Positions 1 to 15,100 are shown, counted from the first letter of the stretch. The stretch: DNA of 64,000 nt from Tubiluchus corallicola (GCA_030141605.1 JAQGDQ010000872.1:18501-82500), one strand, 5' to 3'. A program made the numbers and translations. The notes: generated by a model from the letters alone, not told the origin.

Positions 1-41
1 CAGGGACGATAATAAACACAATAAAACACAAGTAGACTCAC

Positions 42-143
42 TCTGCAAGGCAGCATCAGAAACCATGACTAAATCATATTCGGCTGCTTCATAGGCTGGG
101 ATCATGTTGTTAATTTTTGGATTTATCCCAACAGTTTTACCAC
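42..143 (-). CDS. UGCG: UGCG exon 4 (second acidic motif)
   Basis: Encodes [18 protein letters not shown] and then [17 protein letters not shown]. The NPKINN block and the DxA position replacing DSG are diagnostic of the GT21 family. The donor GTGAGT at 36-41 shows that coding continues in exons beyond the left edge. Confidence 0.9.
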
Positions 144-3100
144 CTGCATAATTTAAATATACATTATGGGAATCAGTAAAAACAATAGACAATTAACGCA
201 ATTTGTACATTCGTGCACTTGCCACGCCTCTCTTATTATGTAACTTTAGACGAATCAATGCTTTTCAATTCACTTACAATAACAGCAGCAACATGTTTGA
301 TTCTAAAGGAAGGTCGATTTACTGGTTGACTGAAATTAAGGTCAGTTTTAGGGAGAACATTTGGTCAAGTTTTTACCGATAGCAGAAAAATGCTTATTAA
401 ATGCATCTGTGACATCAGCAAAATTGATCCTTGCCGTCAAAATTTAACTTAATTGCTTTAGCATGGTATTTACCAAATGTAAAAACTTGAAGCTGTGCAG
501 TTGACTGGAATGTAAAAAGGAACCATTGTACCATGGAAACTACGGCCAAATCGCGTTGAAAACACCGGTTCTCGTCTGATCACCGAAATTAAGCAACGTA
601 GAGCCTGGTTAGTACTTGGATGGGTGACCACCTAGGAATACCAGGTGCTGTAGGCTTGCGGGATGCCCACACTGTATCTCGACACTAGGCGGAGGAGCTG
701 CACAAGCAGCCAACGGCTAGAGGGCGGAGGAGGTCAAGTGACTCAATGGCCATGTGTAGAGGAGTAAACCTTCCAAATCAGGAGTGGAGCCCCGATGGCG
801 GACCAGTGTAGCATGCTCCCTGACTCCGGCAGCTCCTGCAGCCAACCTGGTGCTAAACGTATCGTTCCGCTTTCCTTTGGACTAGACCAGGGAGGAATAG
901 AGGGGTTCCTATTGTCTGGGCAACTCAGGATCTCCATACACCTTGCCCAGGCCTGTGCCATGGAGAGGCCACTCCAGTGGTTCAAGGATAGGATTGCTCA
1001 GCCACAGTCGACTCTGCAGCTCCATCAATGTGATCAATAACTGACTCTATTGGCACACACTCCATTGTCTTCCGAGACAGAAGGATGCCAACATAAACCA
1101 TTGTCAAGAAGAGAATATATCATTAAAAATAAGCTAAAAGATCTGATTCTCTTAAAGACTTACCAATGAAGACTCTAGCAGACACGTTAGGATATTTATC
1201 AATTAACATCTGAGTAAGCATCAATGCAGAGTCTGTTTCATCGGGCAGACAGAAAAGCAGCTCATACTGAAAAACAAATTTATTGAAATCTAAATTTAAT
1301 AAGATTTATTAAACTCATTTTAAAACAAATCAGTGCAGCGAGTCCTTAATGCATTCCAGCAAAATGCGACGTTAAGCGAAACGTCGTTAAACGAAACCAA
1401 CGCTATGAAAGATGAGAAATTAGAAATGACATTCTAAAAGAAATTCAAGCGGCAAAAATCAATGCTTACATTACATTAGCTTATTTCATTCATATAAACT
1501 AAACGTTTTACGAGTTTTATTTATACTTCAACAGATTAATTTCATTCTGTTTGTTTTAAACTACCTATCTTTCTTATCAATACTTAGCTAATGGTTTCGT
1601 TAACATTGACGCAGTTAGTGATCAAACACTGCACAGAAAAGGAAAAGGAATTGAAACAAATGCGTCTAGATACTGGTTGCTATAGCAACAGGTTGCATGC
1701 AAAATTCCTTTCTATAAAGTTTGCACCTAGACATTTGGAGGTGTATCGCAAATACATCTCGCTTTGTACAAATTGCTAGCATTTAGCAGTCAGTCGGCAA
1801 GCAAAAATATAAATAATAATTATACTAGTTTAAATCACTTACGCCATTCCAGAACCAAAAATGCAATATGTACTGCTTTAATGCTTCAAATTGGGTAAAA
1901 ATGTTGTTGAGAAAATAAAAATGGCTTTCAGCAAAGTAAAAACATCGACGTTAAAATTAAACATGGCCGTTAAGCGAGGCAAAGACGTCAAATGTTTACA
2001 GCGTCGCTAAAACGAAACGTCACTGAATTAGGAGTCACTAAGCAAGGACTCGCGGAATTTAATTACTCGAAACACTAAAAATAAAAATATCTAGTACCTT
2101 GGGATATTTAATATTAAAAAATGTCTCCAAGTTTATTGCAAGATTATCATCAGCACCAACAAGAGGTTTGATTATTGACACACCAGGAGAATCGGCTTTG
2201 CAATATAGAAGAGGTTTGCGTCGATATAGTCTCCATTTTCTGTACAAGACAACAATAATATACAGTATCTGCAAAAGTTGGGAAGAACACAGAGCATTGT
2301 AGAAAAACGTTACAGATTTGCAAACGATAGACAAACAGCCAGCAATTGAATTGTTTATTTCAACCACTAACACAAAAATTCATTAACTAATTTGAATGAC
2401 TGCACTGGTTTGCTTAACTTAACACTAAATAAGTAACAACAAATTCAAAGGCAGGTCCCAAGCAAGTTGCTATACCACAATGGTGCTATGTGATAAGAAT
2501 AAAATTTCTGTAAAATAAGCCTGCGTGTGTGTCAATACTTTTAAAATCACGGGACAGATATGCTTCCTATTCCCAAACGTATGTAGAACTACTGGATGTC
2601 TATGTTCCAGTGGCGGCTCGCGTGTAGGTACTGTGGAACTGGAGCACCCCCTACTTTCGCTCAATATTATCGATAATATTCAATATAATAAGTCTTTTTT
2701 ATTCAGATCTTCTTTATACTTATACGGTCCAGAGCACGTGAGGGTAGTACCGTTTGCTTCACAGCCCAGCAGAGTGGCGTGTTTGGCTGTTGTGTGCATG
2801 CGGCCATGCGCACATCTGAGGTAACACACTGTGCACTGTTGCTCACACAGTTTGTTGTCAGTTGTCACGTGCTTAAAAACAGAGTATCATTATATTCTTG
2901 AACCGCAGCAATTGAGGCTGTTAGTAAACAAAAATGTTTTGTTGAGGGTTTTATCAAGTTAATGTATAAATTTTTGTATGTTAAAATTACAATTACAAAT
3001 TTCAAAAATAAAATTACATATGTAAGTTTCATTTTACACAGTATTAAAACAATGGTTAAAAATTTTCTGAAGCAGCAGCCCCAGTAATTTTAACTACGAG

Positions 3101-6100
3101 CCGCCACTGCTATGTTCTATTCAGTATGTGAGTTGCAAGGGGAATACTTTCTGTTTCTCCTACACTACGCCACCTGTAATTTATGTTACCTACACAATTA
3201 ATTAATATCTTCAACCAGAACAGGTAAAACACAATGAAGGATGCATTAGACAGGTAAAACCAACTTGTGGTTCCGCATCTTCTAAGTTTGTGTCTTGAAT
3301 CTGTTTTAGTTATTATTTTTGTGTGCTGTCTTAATTGTTAATACGTTCAAAATTTCAGAAGTGGAATTCAAATGGCCAGATTTCATTTCTTAAAAGTAGA
3401 CAAAAATTCATTCTTATTTATTCAGTTTTATTACTGTAAATACTACGTATTATACTTACATTTTCTCAAGAAAAAACTTTGAGTTTTTCCAACTTCATTA
3501 GCGATCCAACTTATTATAATTACGTCTCAAACAAAATAACATAAAAATGCAGTATTTTTAAATACTATTGTTTATCTTTTTTAATTCTGTTCAAGAACTT
3601 CTGTTTATACATTAAAATTATTTTGAAATTTAACAAATTTGTAGTGATAAAAAAAACAAGTGTTCACCGCAGCAGCAAAATCATATAGGCTGAGTTATAA
3701 TGCTTCACAATGAAACAACTAAACTTTGTATGTTGAAACAATTAAACTTTATACATTGACTAAGGTTGAAACGGTTAGGATTTTTTACTAATTATTAATT
3801 GCGGTCGGTTAACCTTTTATCCATGCTGGATGATGTCGTACATATGACAAAATATCGAATACGTAACAAACTAATATGAAGAAATTGCCCAACTCTAATC
3901 CCCATTATATAATCATAGAAATTCACTCAACTTGGTATGTCTTTAGAACGTGAATAAATTATGTGCAATTTCCACTATTTGAAGAAGTTTTTGAACAACA
4001 AATTTTAAATTATAAAGCAGTAAAAGTGACACAATTACCCCCAAATTTCATTTTACAATTAACCCCAAATTTCAATCTATAGAGAAATACCTGCGCTGCA
4101 ATTACCCCTTCGAATCACGCCATGTTTACTCACACATTGTTGGTTGTACATAAACTCACATGTTTTCAGAGACTGCCACGCTAGAATCGCCACGTGCGCA
4201 AACTCCGAATATTAATGCATAACGAACAATAAAGCACCTTGGGTTAGTCTTGCTTTCACGACTCCATGTTTTCAGTACTGTAACAGTTATACCAGGGCAG
4301 AGTTACGATCATGCAAACTAAGAGAAAATATGGGAATTTCAACGATACAAGGTTTAAAAAGTCACAAGGAGATCATACGTGTTAGTTTTAACATGTTGTA
4401 GGATCTTTCTGCCTATGCAGCTGATGAGCAAATAGTGCTTATACTATAGGTTACGTTTGCACTCTGCCGATATGAAGGAAGTCTTGCGATGGTTTATCAA
4501 TGATTTTCTGTGTGCGTGATAGAACTTGTTTGTGAAAAAATTGTGTTATGTTAAAATGTAAAGGAAAATAATGGTTAAACGGTTAGTGATTTTCTAAACG
4601 GTTACACCAGATGGCAGTCGGTTAAACGTTTAAACAGCTAACCGTCTCAACCTTAACATTGACATAAGAAACCAGTTTAACAATTTGATCCATGCATCAA
4701 ATACTTATTTAAAAAATGTCAAAAAATATGCATCAAACTTCATTTTCCTCATTGACCTTGTTGGACATCTCAATCAATCTGAAAAAGAAATCAGATACTT
4801 TAATCTTTATCAATAAAATCTAAATACACCGAATAAATCAAAAACATGATGGAAATTAGCACTTCAAACAGGTTCAAGTTATTCTAATAATATCTTTTGT
4901 AATAAAAATATGATTTTTAACTAACAGCAGTTTGTTTGAAACATAGTTGGTTACGTAAAATAACTCAATTTTATCACATTTAAGTTACTAAACATTACAC
5001 TGGTTCTAATTATCGATAAACAACAGTACTTTGGAAGATAGACATTCCAGAATTCCGACTGCCGTGGAATATAACCGGCCTTGACAATCAAAGCATTCTC
5101 AACGGAAAGGTAGAGGCCATTTTTCTCTCCAAGCTGAGTCCAATTGATGTTGATCCTTTGGCCGTTAATTACAAGCCCACCATTGTTAGGTGTAGGGTGA
5201 CTATAATAGACAGATTGTGGAAGTTAATCAACTAATTTTATCATCATAATATCTGTTCATGCAAACAAAAACCGTCTGTAAGTCGGCATAGTTAAAACTA
5301 CGTTACAATGCTTCAAAGCAGAGTACATCGAAAATTTTGTCAAATGCCAATTTTTTTGTTTTTTATAAAAAGAAATGCTAAATATATTGGATTTTATATT
5401 CTAGCATCAAATTATCAAGAGTGTTCAAAAAATACTAGAATTCTAATTTTATAATCCTGTGCCCACTTTTCTGTCTACAAACTAGTACTGTAATTGTAAA
5501 AAACTTGTATTTTCAAATTCCGATAGTAGCTCGTGGAAGCTGTCATTTTGCTTGGGGTTTTTCTGTTGCCAAGACCAGATCTTTGTCATTAAGAGCCAGC
5601 TACTGGATTTAAACATAACTTCAATGTGTTCTTGTAAAGTTCATAGCAACCAACGTTTGTACGGTTGCTAAGTGTTTTATAGAAACGCGACAAAAATAAT
5701 GGTTAACTTTAACAGAGATTTTCTCAAGGTTATGTTTTTCACTGCGTAGCCTGCACCTCAACTTCAATGTTGATTATCTCAGCTTAGAAATAACATAGAG
5801 TGATGAACTTGGTATCAAAATGATCCTCATGAGATTCTAGGTAAGGTTCTAGCTAGCTGTTTAGACTGTTACTATTACAATAGCTTGGGCTGCGAGGCGT
5901 TGTCAAGTGTACACAAATGTGTTGTTTGGTGCACTTAACCTTTGACCTTTTCACGATCATCATCAATCGCTGAATCTGTGATAAGGCTAATTACTGCATA
6001 TTTACCCAAATTTGACAAAATTAGTCAGTAGAGCTGTCATAATGTTTGAAATAATTCTATCTCTATTGTCAAACAATGCAAATGAAGGTATGCAGACGTC

Positions 6101-9100
6101 TTCCCCATTCAGCTCAATGCAGTAGACATAACCGGGTCTGTGGGGGGTGCCAAAGTCATATAATACATTTAAGCCCTGCGGAACAACTGAAATAAAATGG
6201 AATATGGTTCAATTAAAACCAAGAATTTTAATTTCCCGATCAGAAAAGCACAGAGACAGTTTAACTCCTTCAGGACCACACCAGTCAAAATAAATCTTAT
6301 AAGACCTATGACTCAAATGCAACTGTATGAACACAGACGTAACTAAATGATTACAAACTATGTACTGTTCTATTGAGGAGAATCTCGGCAATCCAATCAT
6401 GCTATTTGTTTAAACATTTACAAGTGACTTAATTTGATAAAATTAAGAAAAACATGCACTTTTCAGCCAACTTAGCTTACCAAATAGCTTAGTTTGATGT
6501 ACACTTGCATGATCGTATAAACTATTTTATTGATCGCCTGATTGCTACAGCCCAAGACAGCAGTCTGTTGTACAGAGTTCTAGGAAAAGCCATGCGATCA
6601 GCCAAGAAAAAATTAAGGTCGTTTCATCTTTTAAAAGAAACTTCTTCTTAAAAATACAGTAGACTTAAGGCCAAAGTGTATCAGAGTGTTGTGCTTGGAT
6701 AGTTGAAATTTTCCGCATTAGCCAATTTCGCAGAAGCGATACTATACATTGTTACAGTGCAAACACTACAGTTTACTGGAAGCTTTTTTCAATTTTTTTT
6801 CATCAAAAATCTATTTCTAATCTATCTAAGATAAGCAAATGCATTTCATATATAATTTTGCACGAAAATCATTGTGTGAGAAACCTACAAAAATTAGCGA
6901 CTGTAATGTAATCATTGCTTAGTGAGGGCAGGTTTCATGAACATGCAAAATGCAATAAAACCCTTATGGTCCTGAAGGAGTTAAGAAACAGTAGTTGAAT
7001 AAAAAGAGCCAAAAGACCATCTTACAGACCTAAGTATCAACATATGAATTATAAGATGTTAAACTTTTGCTTTAAAATCAGTTCAAGAAACTCACGCTGC
7101 CCATATGGAGATCGGTTTGGGAAATAATTGAAAGCAAAAGCCCAAAACGGAACACTGTTGTTTACGTGAAACTGAGACTCTAGGTCCATTGGAGCTGCAA
7201 ATAATGCATCAGTCACAACCTGTAACAAAGAGAATGATAAGGAATTGATAACAACAAAATAGTGTGAAATGGTCAAATTTATAGTAATGGTCTTCAATGT
7301 ATAATTTCTTACAGTCCACTGAGTGTTAATTATCCAAATTGACTCAGTGGCTTTTTAACCAACTTATTTACTTGGGGGAGGGGGGGTCAGTTTATCTTCA
7401 ACAGATCTAATATGTCCACTGTCAAAAAATTAATTTCTGCAGATGTCTTAGTTGAAACTGTCGTTACCTTTAGTCTATATTTACCTTCTGAAATTATCTA
7501 CAATAATGTATTTACTGAAATATGGAAAGCTGACGCAAGTTTTAAACATTTTAGCTTGAAAAAGCTGCCATGATTTAAAATAATGATCATTAAACCCATG
7601 GAACCTAGCCACGGGGGGGGGGGGGGGGAGGCAAGCCAGCCCAACTCAGATCCGGTCCCAAGCCAAAACTGCGCCAAAACCTTCTATGAATGAGTCGGTG
7701 AGACTTAAAGGGAAAGTCCACAAAGAAGCGGTCAGACCCGCTCTAATCTATGGGCTGGAAGCAGCTTCTCTAAAGAAGACCGAAGAGAAGAAAATGGGTG
7801 TGGTGGAGATGAGGATGTTGAGATGGATGGTGGGAATAACAAGAAGAGATAAAATTAGAAATAATAATATCAGAGGAACAGTAAAAGTAGTGGAAGCCTC
7901 GCAAGATTGCGATGGTATGGACACCTGAAAAGAAGAGTTGGTGAAGATCATGTGGGAAGGGAAGACATAAATGAAGAGATGGTCAACAACAGGAATGCTT
8001 GGAGAAGACTCATTCACAACGGCGACCCCGAATAGGGAAAAGCTGGGAAGAAGAAGAAGATCATTAAACCCATGGAGAGACGTAGTCAGAACACATATTT
8101 CAATGTAACCGGCAAAATTGCTGCAGAAAAAACCATTACTGGCATTTTGTCAGCAAAAATTAAATTGCACGTAAGACAACGGAAACACGATTTTAAAACA
8201 GAATTCTAAAATGTTTCAATAAGTTGTTTACATTTATAATTGATTCAAGCGCATGAGCATTGTTCGCTTGTCCTTCCCACCGATGATACTCAAGAAATAT
8301 CGCATCACCCACGAGTCCACTAGGGTCCCTTAATCCGATTTTCTGCTTCAGAACAGTAATGAGAGAGTTCTGCCAACTTTCTTGTGTCACATCATTTAAC
8401 GTTGTGTCAACAAACTCTAAACAAGAATGAAAAATGACGAAGAATGAAAAAAATATACCAAATCATAAGTAGTGAGCATGCAGAAGGGAAGGAAAGGGCA
8501 ATTTAAAAGTATGCCCCAAAAAGCTTTCCAGGCAAGTTATATTACTTAGCATTACACTTATCTGCTTGAAAGATTTGTGCAACTAAAAAGATAATTCTTA
8601 GTAATTCAAAATATTTGCGCCAACTGGTAAACGTCACTGACTCACCTTCCCAGTGTGCATCACAGACTCACCAAAAAATGTACTATTAACTTTATTTACA
8701 AGATACAGTAATTTGTACTTTTGCTTACTTAATGAAGCATGTTCTAAGAATGCTCTGATTATTTTTTAACTTAATGCAATTTTACCTAAACTTGTTTCAA
8801 AAACTAACCATCAAAATAGCTGCAGCTAACAGCCACCAGGAGAGTTTAACTTTTCAAGTTTTCCGCAGCCTTGCTAATAAATACAAAGCCTGCGTGCAAT
8901 GGTAATTTATAGTTATTGAACTGTGAGCTATGAAAGATCTCATTTTTTTTCTTTAAACTTTATGCACTGTTATCAAAGCACTTTTTGCTACAAGTTAGTA
9001 CACAATTTATACAACAACAGTGCATTTAAAGGAAGAGATGAAGTTAAACAATGACCACTTGCTCACCTTCTCAGTGTGCACCACTGCTTAACAGAAAATG

Positions 9101-12100
9101 TGTTTTTAATCTTATTGACAACATATAGTAATTTATACATTTGCTTAGCTAGTGAGTGAGCTACAAATCTGATTTAAATTTTCAAACTTTATGCAACGTT
9201 ATCAAAGCATTTTTCTGTTAAATATTACTACACAATTTACAGAAGTACGATGAACTTAAACAGGATGTTGGTCCGGAATTTCACTTCTGCTTTAAATAAT
9301 ACTAAGACCATGATGGTAAAGCTTCAGCATTTACTGCACAGTGCACTGGTATATTAAGTCATACAGTAACTAAATTGAAAGACATAAGACTTTTCAGCAG
9401 AGCTCTTCAGTGTCTATTGTAATTATGTCAAAATATTAGGTAAAAGCACAAAACTAAAACTGTTGCTGAAAGTAACCATGTTTGTTACTGAATAAAACTA
9501 GTACTAGATTCAGTAACTAAAATAGAGACAAGTTAGTAACATGTTCTTTTTGTCTAAGTAGTAGTAGTACACACCACGGAAGCAGTACGATTGCACAAGA
9601 AGACACTGAAGAGTTCCACTGAAAAGTCTTATGTCTTTCAAATTAGTTACTGTATGACTGCATATATCAGGTCTTGTGCACTGTGCAATAAATTATTATT
9701 ATTATTATTATGAGTTTATTTCGTATAAAAACATACAGTTTACAAAGATAAAGATGTTAGTAAAACAGGTAATGCGATGTTAGTAAAGTAACATATCTAC
9801 AGACATTCAACTTTATAATAACCACACATTGTAGTTCCCTTGTAATTATATTACATTATACAGTGTTGTAAGGAGCTATAATAGATATCTTAAAACATAA
9901 TCTTTAAATGAGTTCTTAACCTTTAATTTTACATTTTCGTTTAGATCTACAGTACAACCATATTTGTATCTTAAATTTACTTGACTGTTATTTACATAGT
10001 AGCATAGCTTTGGAATTCTCAATGTGCAGGAGTTTACAATTTTTCTCACAAAGTTTAATTTTCGACTATCTATTAAATAATTCGCAGGCATTGTGCCACA
10101 AAAATACATTAACAATTTGACACTTTTATTTTGTCTAAAATCGAATATTTTTCTATAAGCAGTGTTCCATTTTACCCTAATGGCATTAACTTCATTGTTT
10201 GATAAATGTTGAAACTTTACCATCATTGTCTTAGCATTATTTAAAGCATTATAATGAATTCAACGGAAGATATGAAGTTAAACAATGTTGAACTTAACCT
10301 AACAAAGTTGTGGCTTCATCTTTCGTTACACCTGTAATGAACGGCACACGGTTGTAATCTCCTGTTTGCAGTAATTTTCTTGGTTCGTCAGGTAGAAATC
10401 CACCCGGCCCATCAACTACGGGAGCCCAGGGTAATATCCAATCAGTTTCCTGAAATAAATGTAACCTCAATAAATGCAAATGGCTCAGTACGTTGCTAGA
10501 ACATAGAACATATAGAACATAGAACATTTATTTTCTCCAATTAGTTGTGACATAAAAAGTTTTGTAAATATTACGTAATTATAATCGTGGAGCAGGGCAG
10601 AGAAGGACCATAGGGTCATCTAGTCTCCTGTCCTTTCTTATAAATAGATTAGTAATATTAACAATCAACTGTGATGCTGCAGATAACAAAAACAAAAACA
10701 AATAAGAACTGAAAACAACAAAAAAAATAATGATAATAAAGTTGGATATCAAAATCCAAACAAAACAATACAATTATTCAGTAAAGAGGATTATTATATG
10801 TAGCAGTTTCAAATGGGGTCTTATTAACAGGGGAAAATGACCAAGGTTAGTGAGTAAAGTTAAAAAACTGAGAGTATGGAAAGAAAAAATAAGCATCAAA
10901 AAAGTGCAATATAGAAAAATTTACGAGAAAAAGTAAGTATGAGAAAGAGCAACAATTACTTAGGAGGTGAGGAGAAAAAAGAAATACCAGAACTGTGATG
11001 TTGGACTTCACAGTGTAACTTTATGATAACATTAAGCAGTTAGTGTGGTTTGACTTATAAATAAAACAGTTTAAGACATCGTGAAATTTTTTCCCAATCA
11101 AGACATCTGGTCAAAGCATCATTAGAAACTTCAGGACCGTAAGTTTGCTGCATTTTGCATGGTTTCATGAAAAACTGCTCTCTCACTAAGTAGAGATTAC
11201 ATTATATTTGATAATCTATGTAGTTTCTACTCCTCAGACAATGGGCTTTTATGCAAAATTATGTATGAGAATGCATTTGCTTATATTAGACAAATTAAAA
11301 ATTGATTTTTGATAAAAAAATAAAAAAAGAAAAAAATTACTGCTGTTCAGTAACAGCAGTGTTCGCACCATAACAACTTACACCATTTTTTGTGTGAAAT
11401 TGGCTAATACAGAAAATTTTACAGTTATGGTGTCGCCCCCCAAACGCCCCACCCACCTAGCAATGCCACTGTGAGTTTAACAACTTTATAAAAAGGTACT
11501 GGGAGAAATAAGTGCAAACAATCACAGTTTTTAATGAAGAATACATAAAATGTAGTTACATCTACATCTGCTGTCACTAAAGTTTCACCATCTACTGCCT
11601 GCAAGCACTCAATCAACTTCTGCTCATCATCTCTTCTACCCAGCTGACAACCCACAGCATCCGCAAGTCTCTCCGCAAACCTTTCCGGTTCCGGATTGTA
11701 TGACAGCAACGATAACGAACTTCCACTAGCTGCCACACCTTGTCTAAACAAGCCTGCAGTTAGTGGAGACAACACGTGTAAGGACACTGCAATCGCTCCA
11801 CTGCCGTGTCCAAAAAGTGTTACACGTGACGAATCGCCGTTGAACAGTGCAACGTTGCTCTGTACCCACTTTAGCGCTTGAACTTGGTCTAACATGCCGT
11901 AATTTCCTGGAGCGGCCTCATTGCCTGTGCTTAGAAAACCTGAAAAAAATTGTAATATCACATAAAGGTCAAATTGAACGCAGAAACAAGTCTTCTTTGA
12001 TTAAAAGAGCTAACCGTACTTTAAATTTCAACACAAACTTTATTAAATCACACATCTTCCTTCCTACTGAAATCGGGACTTGAAGCTGCATTTTGTTCAA

Positions 12101-15100
12101 CGATATGATAGTCTTAGTGTTAACCATTGCGACTTTTAGATCAGCTACCATTCAAATTTTAATAATTTAGTGAATAATTATGATCCACGGGGGATTATTT
12201 GCACCTAGACTAGATTAGAATCCATGTAGATTTTTTTCTGTGATTAGTGCAGTTGAAAAATGACACACAAATGTAATAAAACTTAAATTTAAATAAACTA
12301 ACATTAAAACTACAAATCAAGTAAATGATTAACAGGTCACTAGTACTTACCAAGGCGCCCAAGACGAAAGTTTGGCACAACAACTACCACGTCCAACTTT
12401 GCCAACTCCATTGCATGGTACAGCGGGTTAGCTGCCCAGTCAGAGTGAAATAATCCAGAATGCAGGTATACGACGACGGCATACTTAATGGTCACCCCTC
12501 TCCTGGCAATGTCGGGCTGCAAAATGATTCACGATCCTCAGAAACAAATTTACGACATTTTGTTTAACTAAAAACTCATAATATTAAAAATTTAAATACA
12601 CAAGTAATAAGCAATCAAAGCAGAGAACACTGATATTAGACAACAAAGCAATCAAGTCAAAACAAATATTAATGAAAGGAACCCATAGATGACAAGTGTG
12701 GAAGTTGTAATTGTACATTTTTTAGGTGCTGCCATCTATGAACTAATGCATGTTCACTGGATCTCCCCCTATTTTTCAGTAATGGTTTTTGTGAAGCCAA
12801 GTTTGCATAATCACCTATACCTATATATACTGACTGGATTTACTTTCTGGTCACTGTCCAACTCTCAGTGATCAGTCATGCTACTCATGTTACTCACTGT
12901 CTAACTCTCAGTGTTCAGTGCAGCAGTCGTGCTACTCATGTTACTCACTGTCTAACTCTCAGTGTTCAGTGCAGCAGTCGTGCTACTCATGTTACTCACT
13001 GTCTAACTCTCAGTGTTCAGTGCAGCAGTCGTGCTACTCATGTTACTCACTGTCTAACTCTCAGTGTTCAGTGCAGCAGTCGTGCTACTCATGTTACTCA
13101 CTGTCTAACTCTCAGTGTTCAGTGCAGGACACTCTTGTTCTCAGTGTTCAGTACAGCAGTCATTCTACTTATGTGTATGTAGTCTAATAAACACTTTTCA
13201 GTTTTGTGCAAATATGTAGTATAGTTGTTTATTCTTGTTCTACAAAGTGAATGATTTACAACTTTAAACATGACTTTCACAACAAGTTTTATATAAAATA
13301 TAACAGCTTAGGAAGGGCTTTACAAACAGTTCCTAATGCACATTGAAGTGGCTGAGCCTAATAGCTGCAACCTCTCTAACTGGTGATCACTGCATATCAC
13401 AAAACAATGCAAAAATACCAAACAAAATATTTGTTGTACCTAAAGTTTTCATTTTATGTACAACTGTCAAAAATAAGTGCAAATTGAGTGCAAATAATTC
13501 ACCATTATTATGTCCCTGATAATTTGACTCTAACTTGTTGGCATTCTTCTGTCTCGGAAGACAATGGAGTGTGCGCCAAGAGAGACAGTTATTGATCACA
13601 TTGATGGAGCTGCAGCGTCGACTGTGGCTGAGCAGTCCGATCCTTGAACGTCTCCAGGGCGCACACCTGGGCAAGGTGTGTGGAGATCCTGAGTTGCCCA
13701 GACAACAGGAACCCCTCTTTTCCTCCCTGGTGTAGTCCAAAGGAAAGCGGAGTGATACGTTTGGCATCAGGTTGGCTGCAGGAGCTGCCGGAGTCAGTGA
13801 GCATGCTGCACTGGCTCCACTCGTGATTTGGAAGGTTTACTACTCTACACATCACCGTTGGGTAACTTGACCTCCTCCGCCCTCTAGCCATTGGCTGCTT
13901 GTGCAGCTCCTCTGCCTAGTGTCGAGATACAGTGTGGGCATCCCGCAAGCCTACAGCACCTGGTATTCCTAGGCGGTCACCCAACCAAATACTAACCAGG
14001 CTCTACGTTGCTTAACTTTGGTGATCAAACGAGAACCGGTGTTTTCAACGTGATATGGCCATAGATTAATGGCTCTAACTAAGTTGTGGAAAACAACATT
14101 AACAAAAAACAGTGTAGAGTCCATGACCATACATCACATATATCTCTGTCAAGTATATACATATGTATACATGTTATCATAGACTTACTATAGGAGTGTA
14201 AATATTTAAGTAGAGACAATCTTCACTTTGTTTCTGTATGTTTGTGAATCCCACATTTGTCTGCGCTTTCTTTTGCCAGCAGGCCGGGCCGAACAACGTT
14301 GCATCTCTAACACCAGTCCAGCCAGAATGAGCTTCTGGTGCCTACGCAAGTACAAAGGCTGGACATTAAGTGTGCGGAAATGCATATGTCCTTGGTTACA
14401 ATAGCTGTACAAAAGTTTAAATTAATTTAAAGCACTAGAAAACCTATTGCTTACATAAATCTTCAAAATGTTTGGCTTATAATTTTGCATCACTTACTGT
14501 CTTATTGCGCACAGAGCTTGCATTTAGAGTGATATTTTGGCAATTGGCATTGCAAATTTAGGCATAAGCAATTAGGCTACTACAGTAGTCTAATTAATGT
14601 CCCTAATTTGTCAATGCTTTTGCTTTTGTTGTTACCGTTGTTGTTGCTGCTGCAGCATGTTACTGTTTTTGTTGTTGTTATTGCTGTTGTAGCTGCTGCT
14701 GCATGTTGCTGTTGTTGCTGCTGCTGCTGCATGGTGCTGTTGTTGTTGTTGCTGATGTTGTAGCTGCTGCTGCATGTTGTTGTTGTTCTTGCATGTTGCT
14801 GTTGTTGTTGTTGCTGCTGCTGCTGCTGCATGTTGTGGTTGTTGCTGCAGCTGCATGTTGCTGTTGTTGTTACTGCTATTGCTGCTGCTGCTGCATGTTG
14901 CTATTTTTGTTGCTGCTGCTGCATGTTGCAATTGTTGTTACTGTTACTGATGCTGCGCACTGTTGCTGCTGCTTTTGCAGCTTGCTGTTGTTGTTGCCCT
15001 TGTTGTTAGCATTATTCTAGTGAAATTACCACAAGTTATAAAACAGTTAAGTTTTACAATTAAAAACAGAAGAGCATACCTTGAAACGTTTGTCTCCAAC

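Noticed and set aside
538-657. A functional 5S rRNA gene
   Set aside because: Several substitutions, no poly-T terminator directly after the head, and a shared tail with a second copy indicate a derived repeat.
2269-2271. Upstream acceptor for UGCG exon 2 (CTTTTGCAG)
   Set aside because: It would add 29 bases and break the frame with exon 1; the TTGTACAG site joins the conserved residues exactly.
12889-13187. Cys/Ser-rich repeat protein from the 51-bp array
   Set aside because: The array sits in esterase intron 2 inside a dispersed repeat; both long frames are products of the unit length.
14580-14931. Poly-Gln or poly-Leu proteins
   Set aside because: Trinucleotide repeat composition in an esterase intron; the flanking exons join in phase without it.
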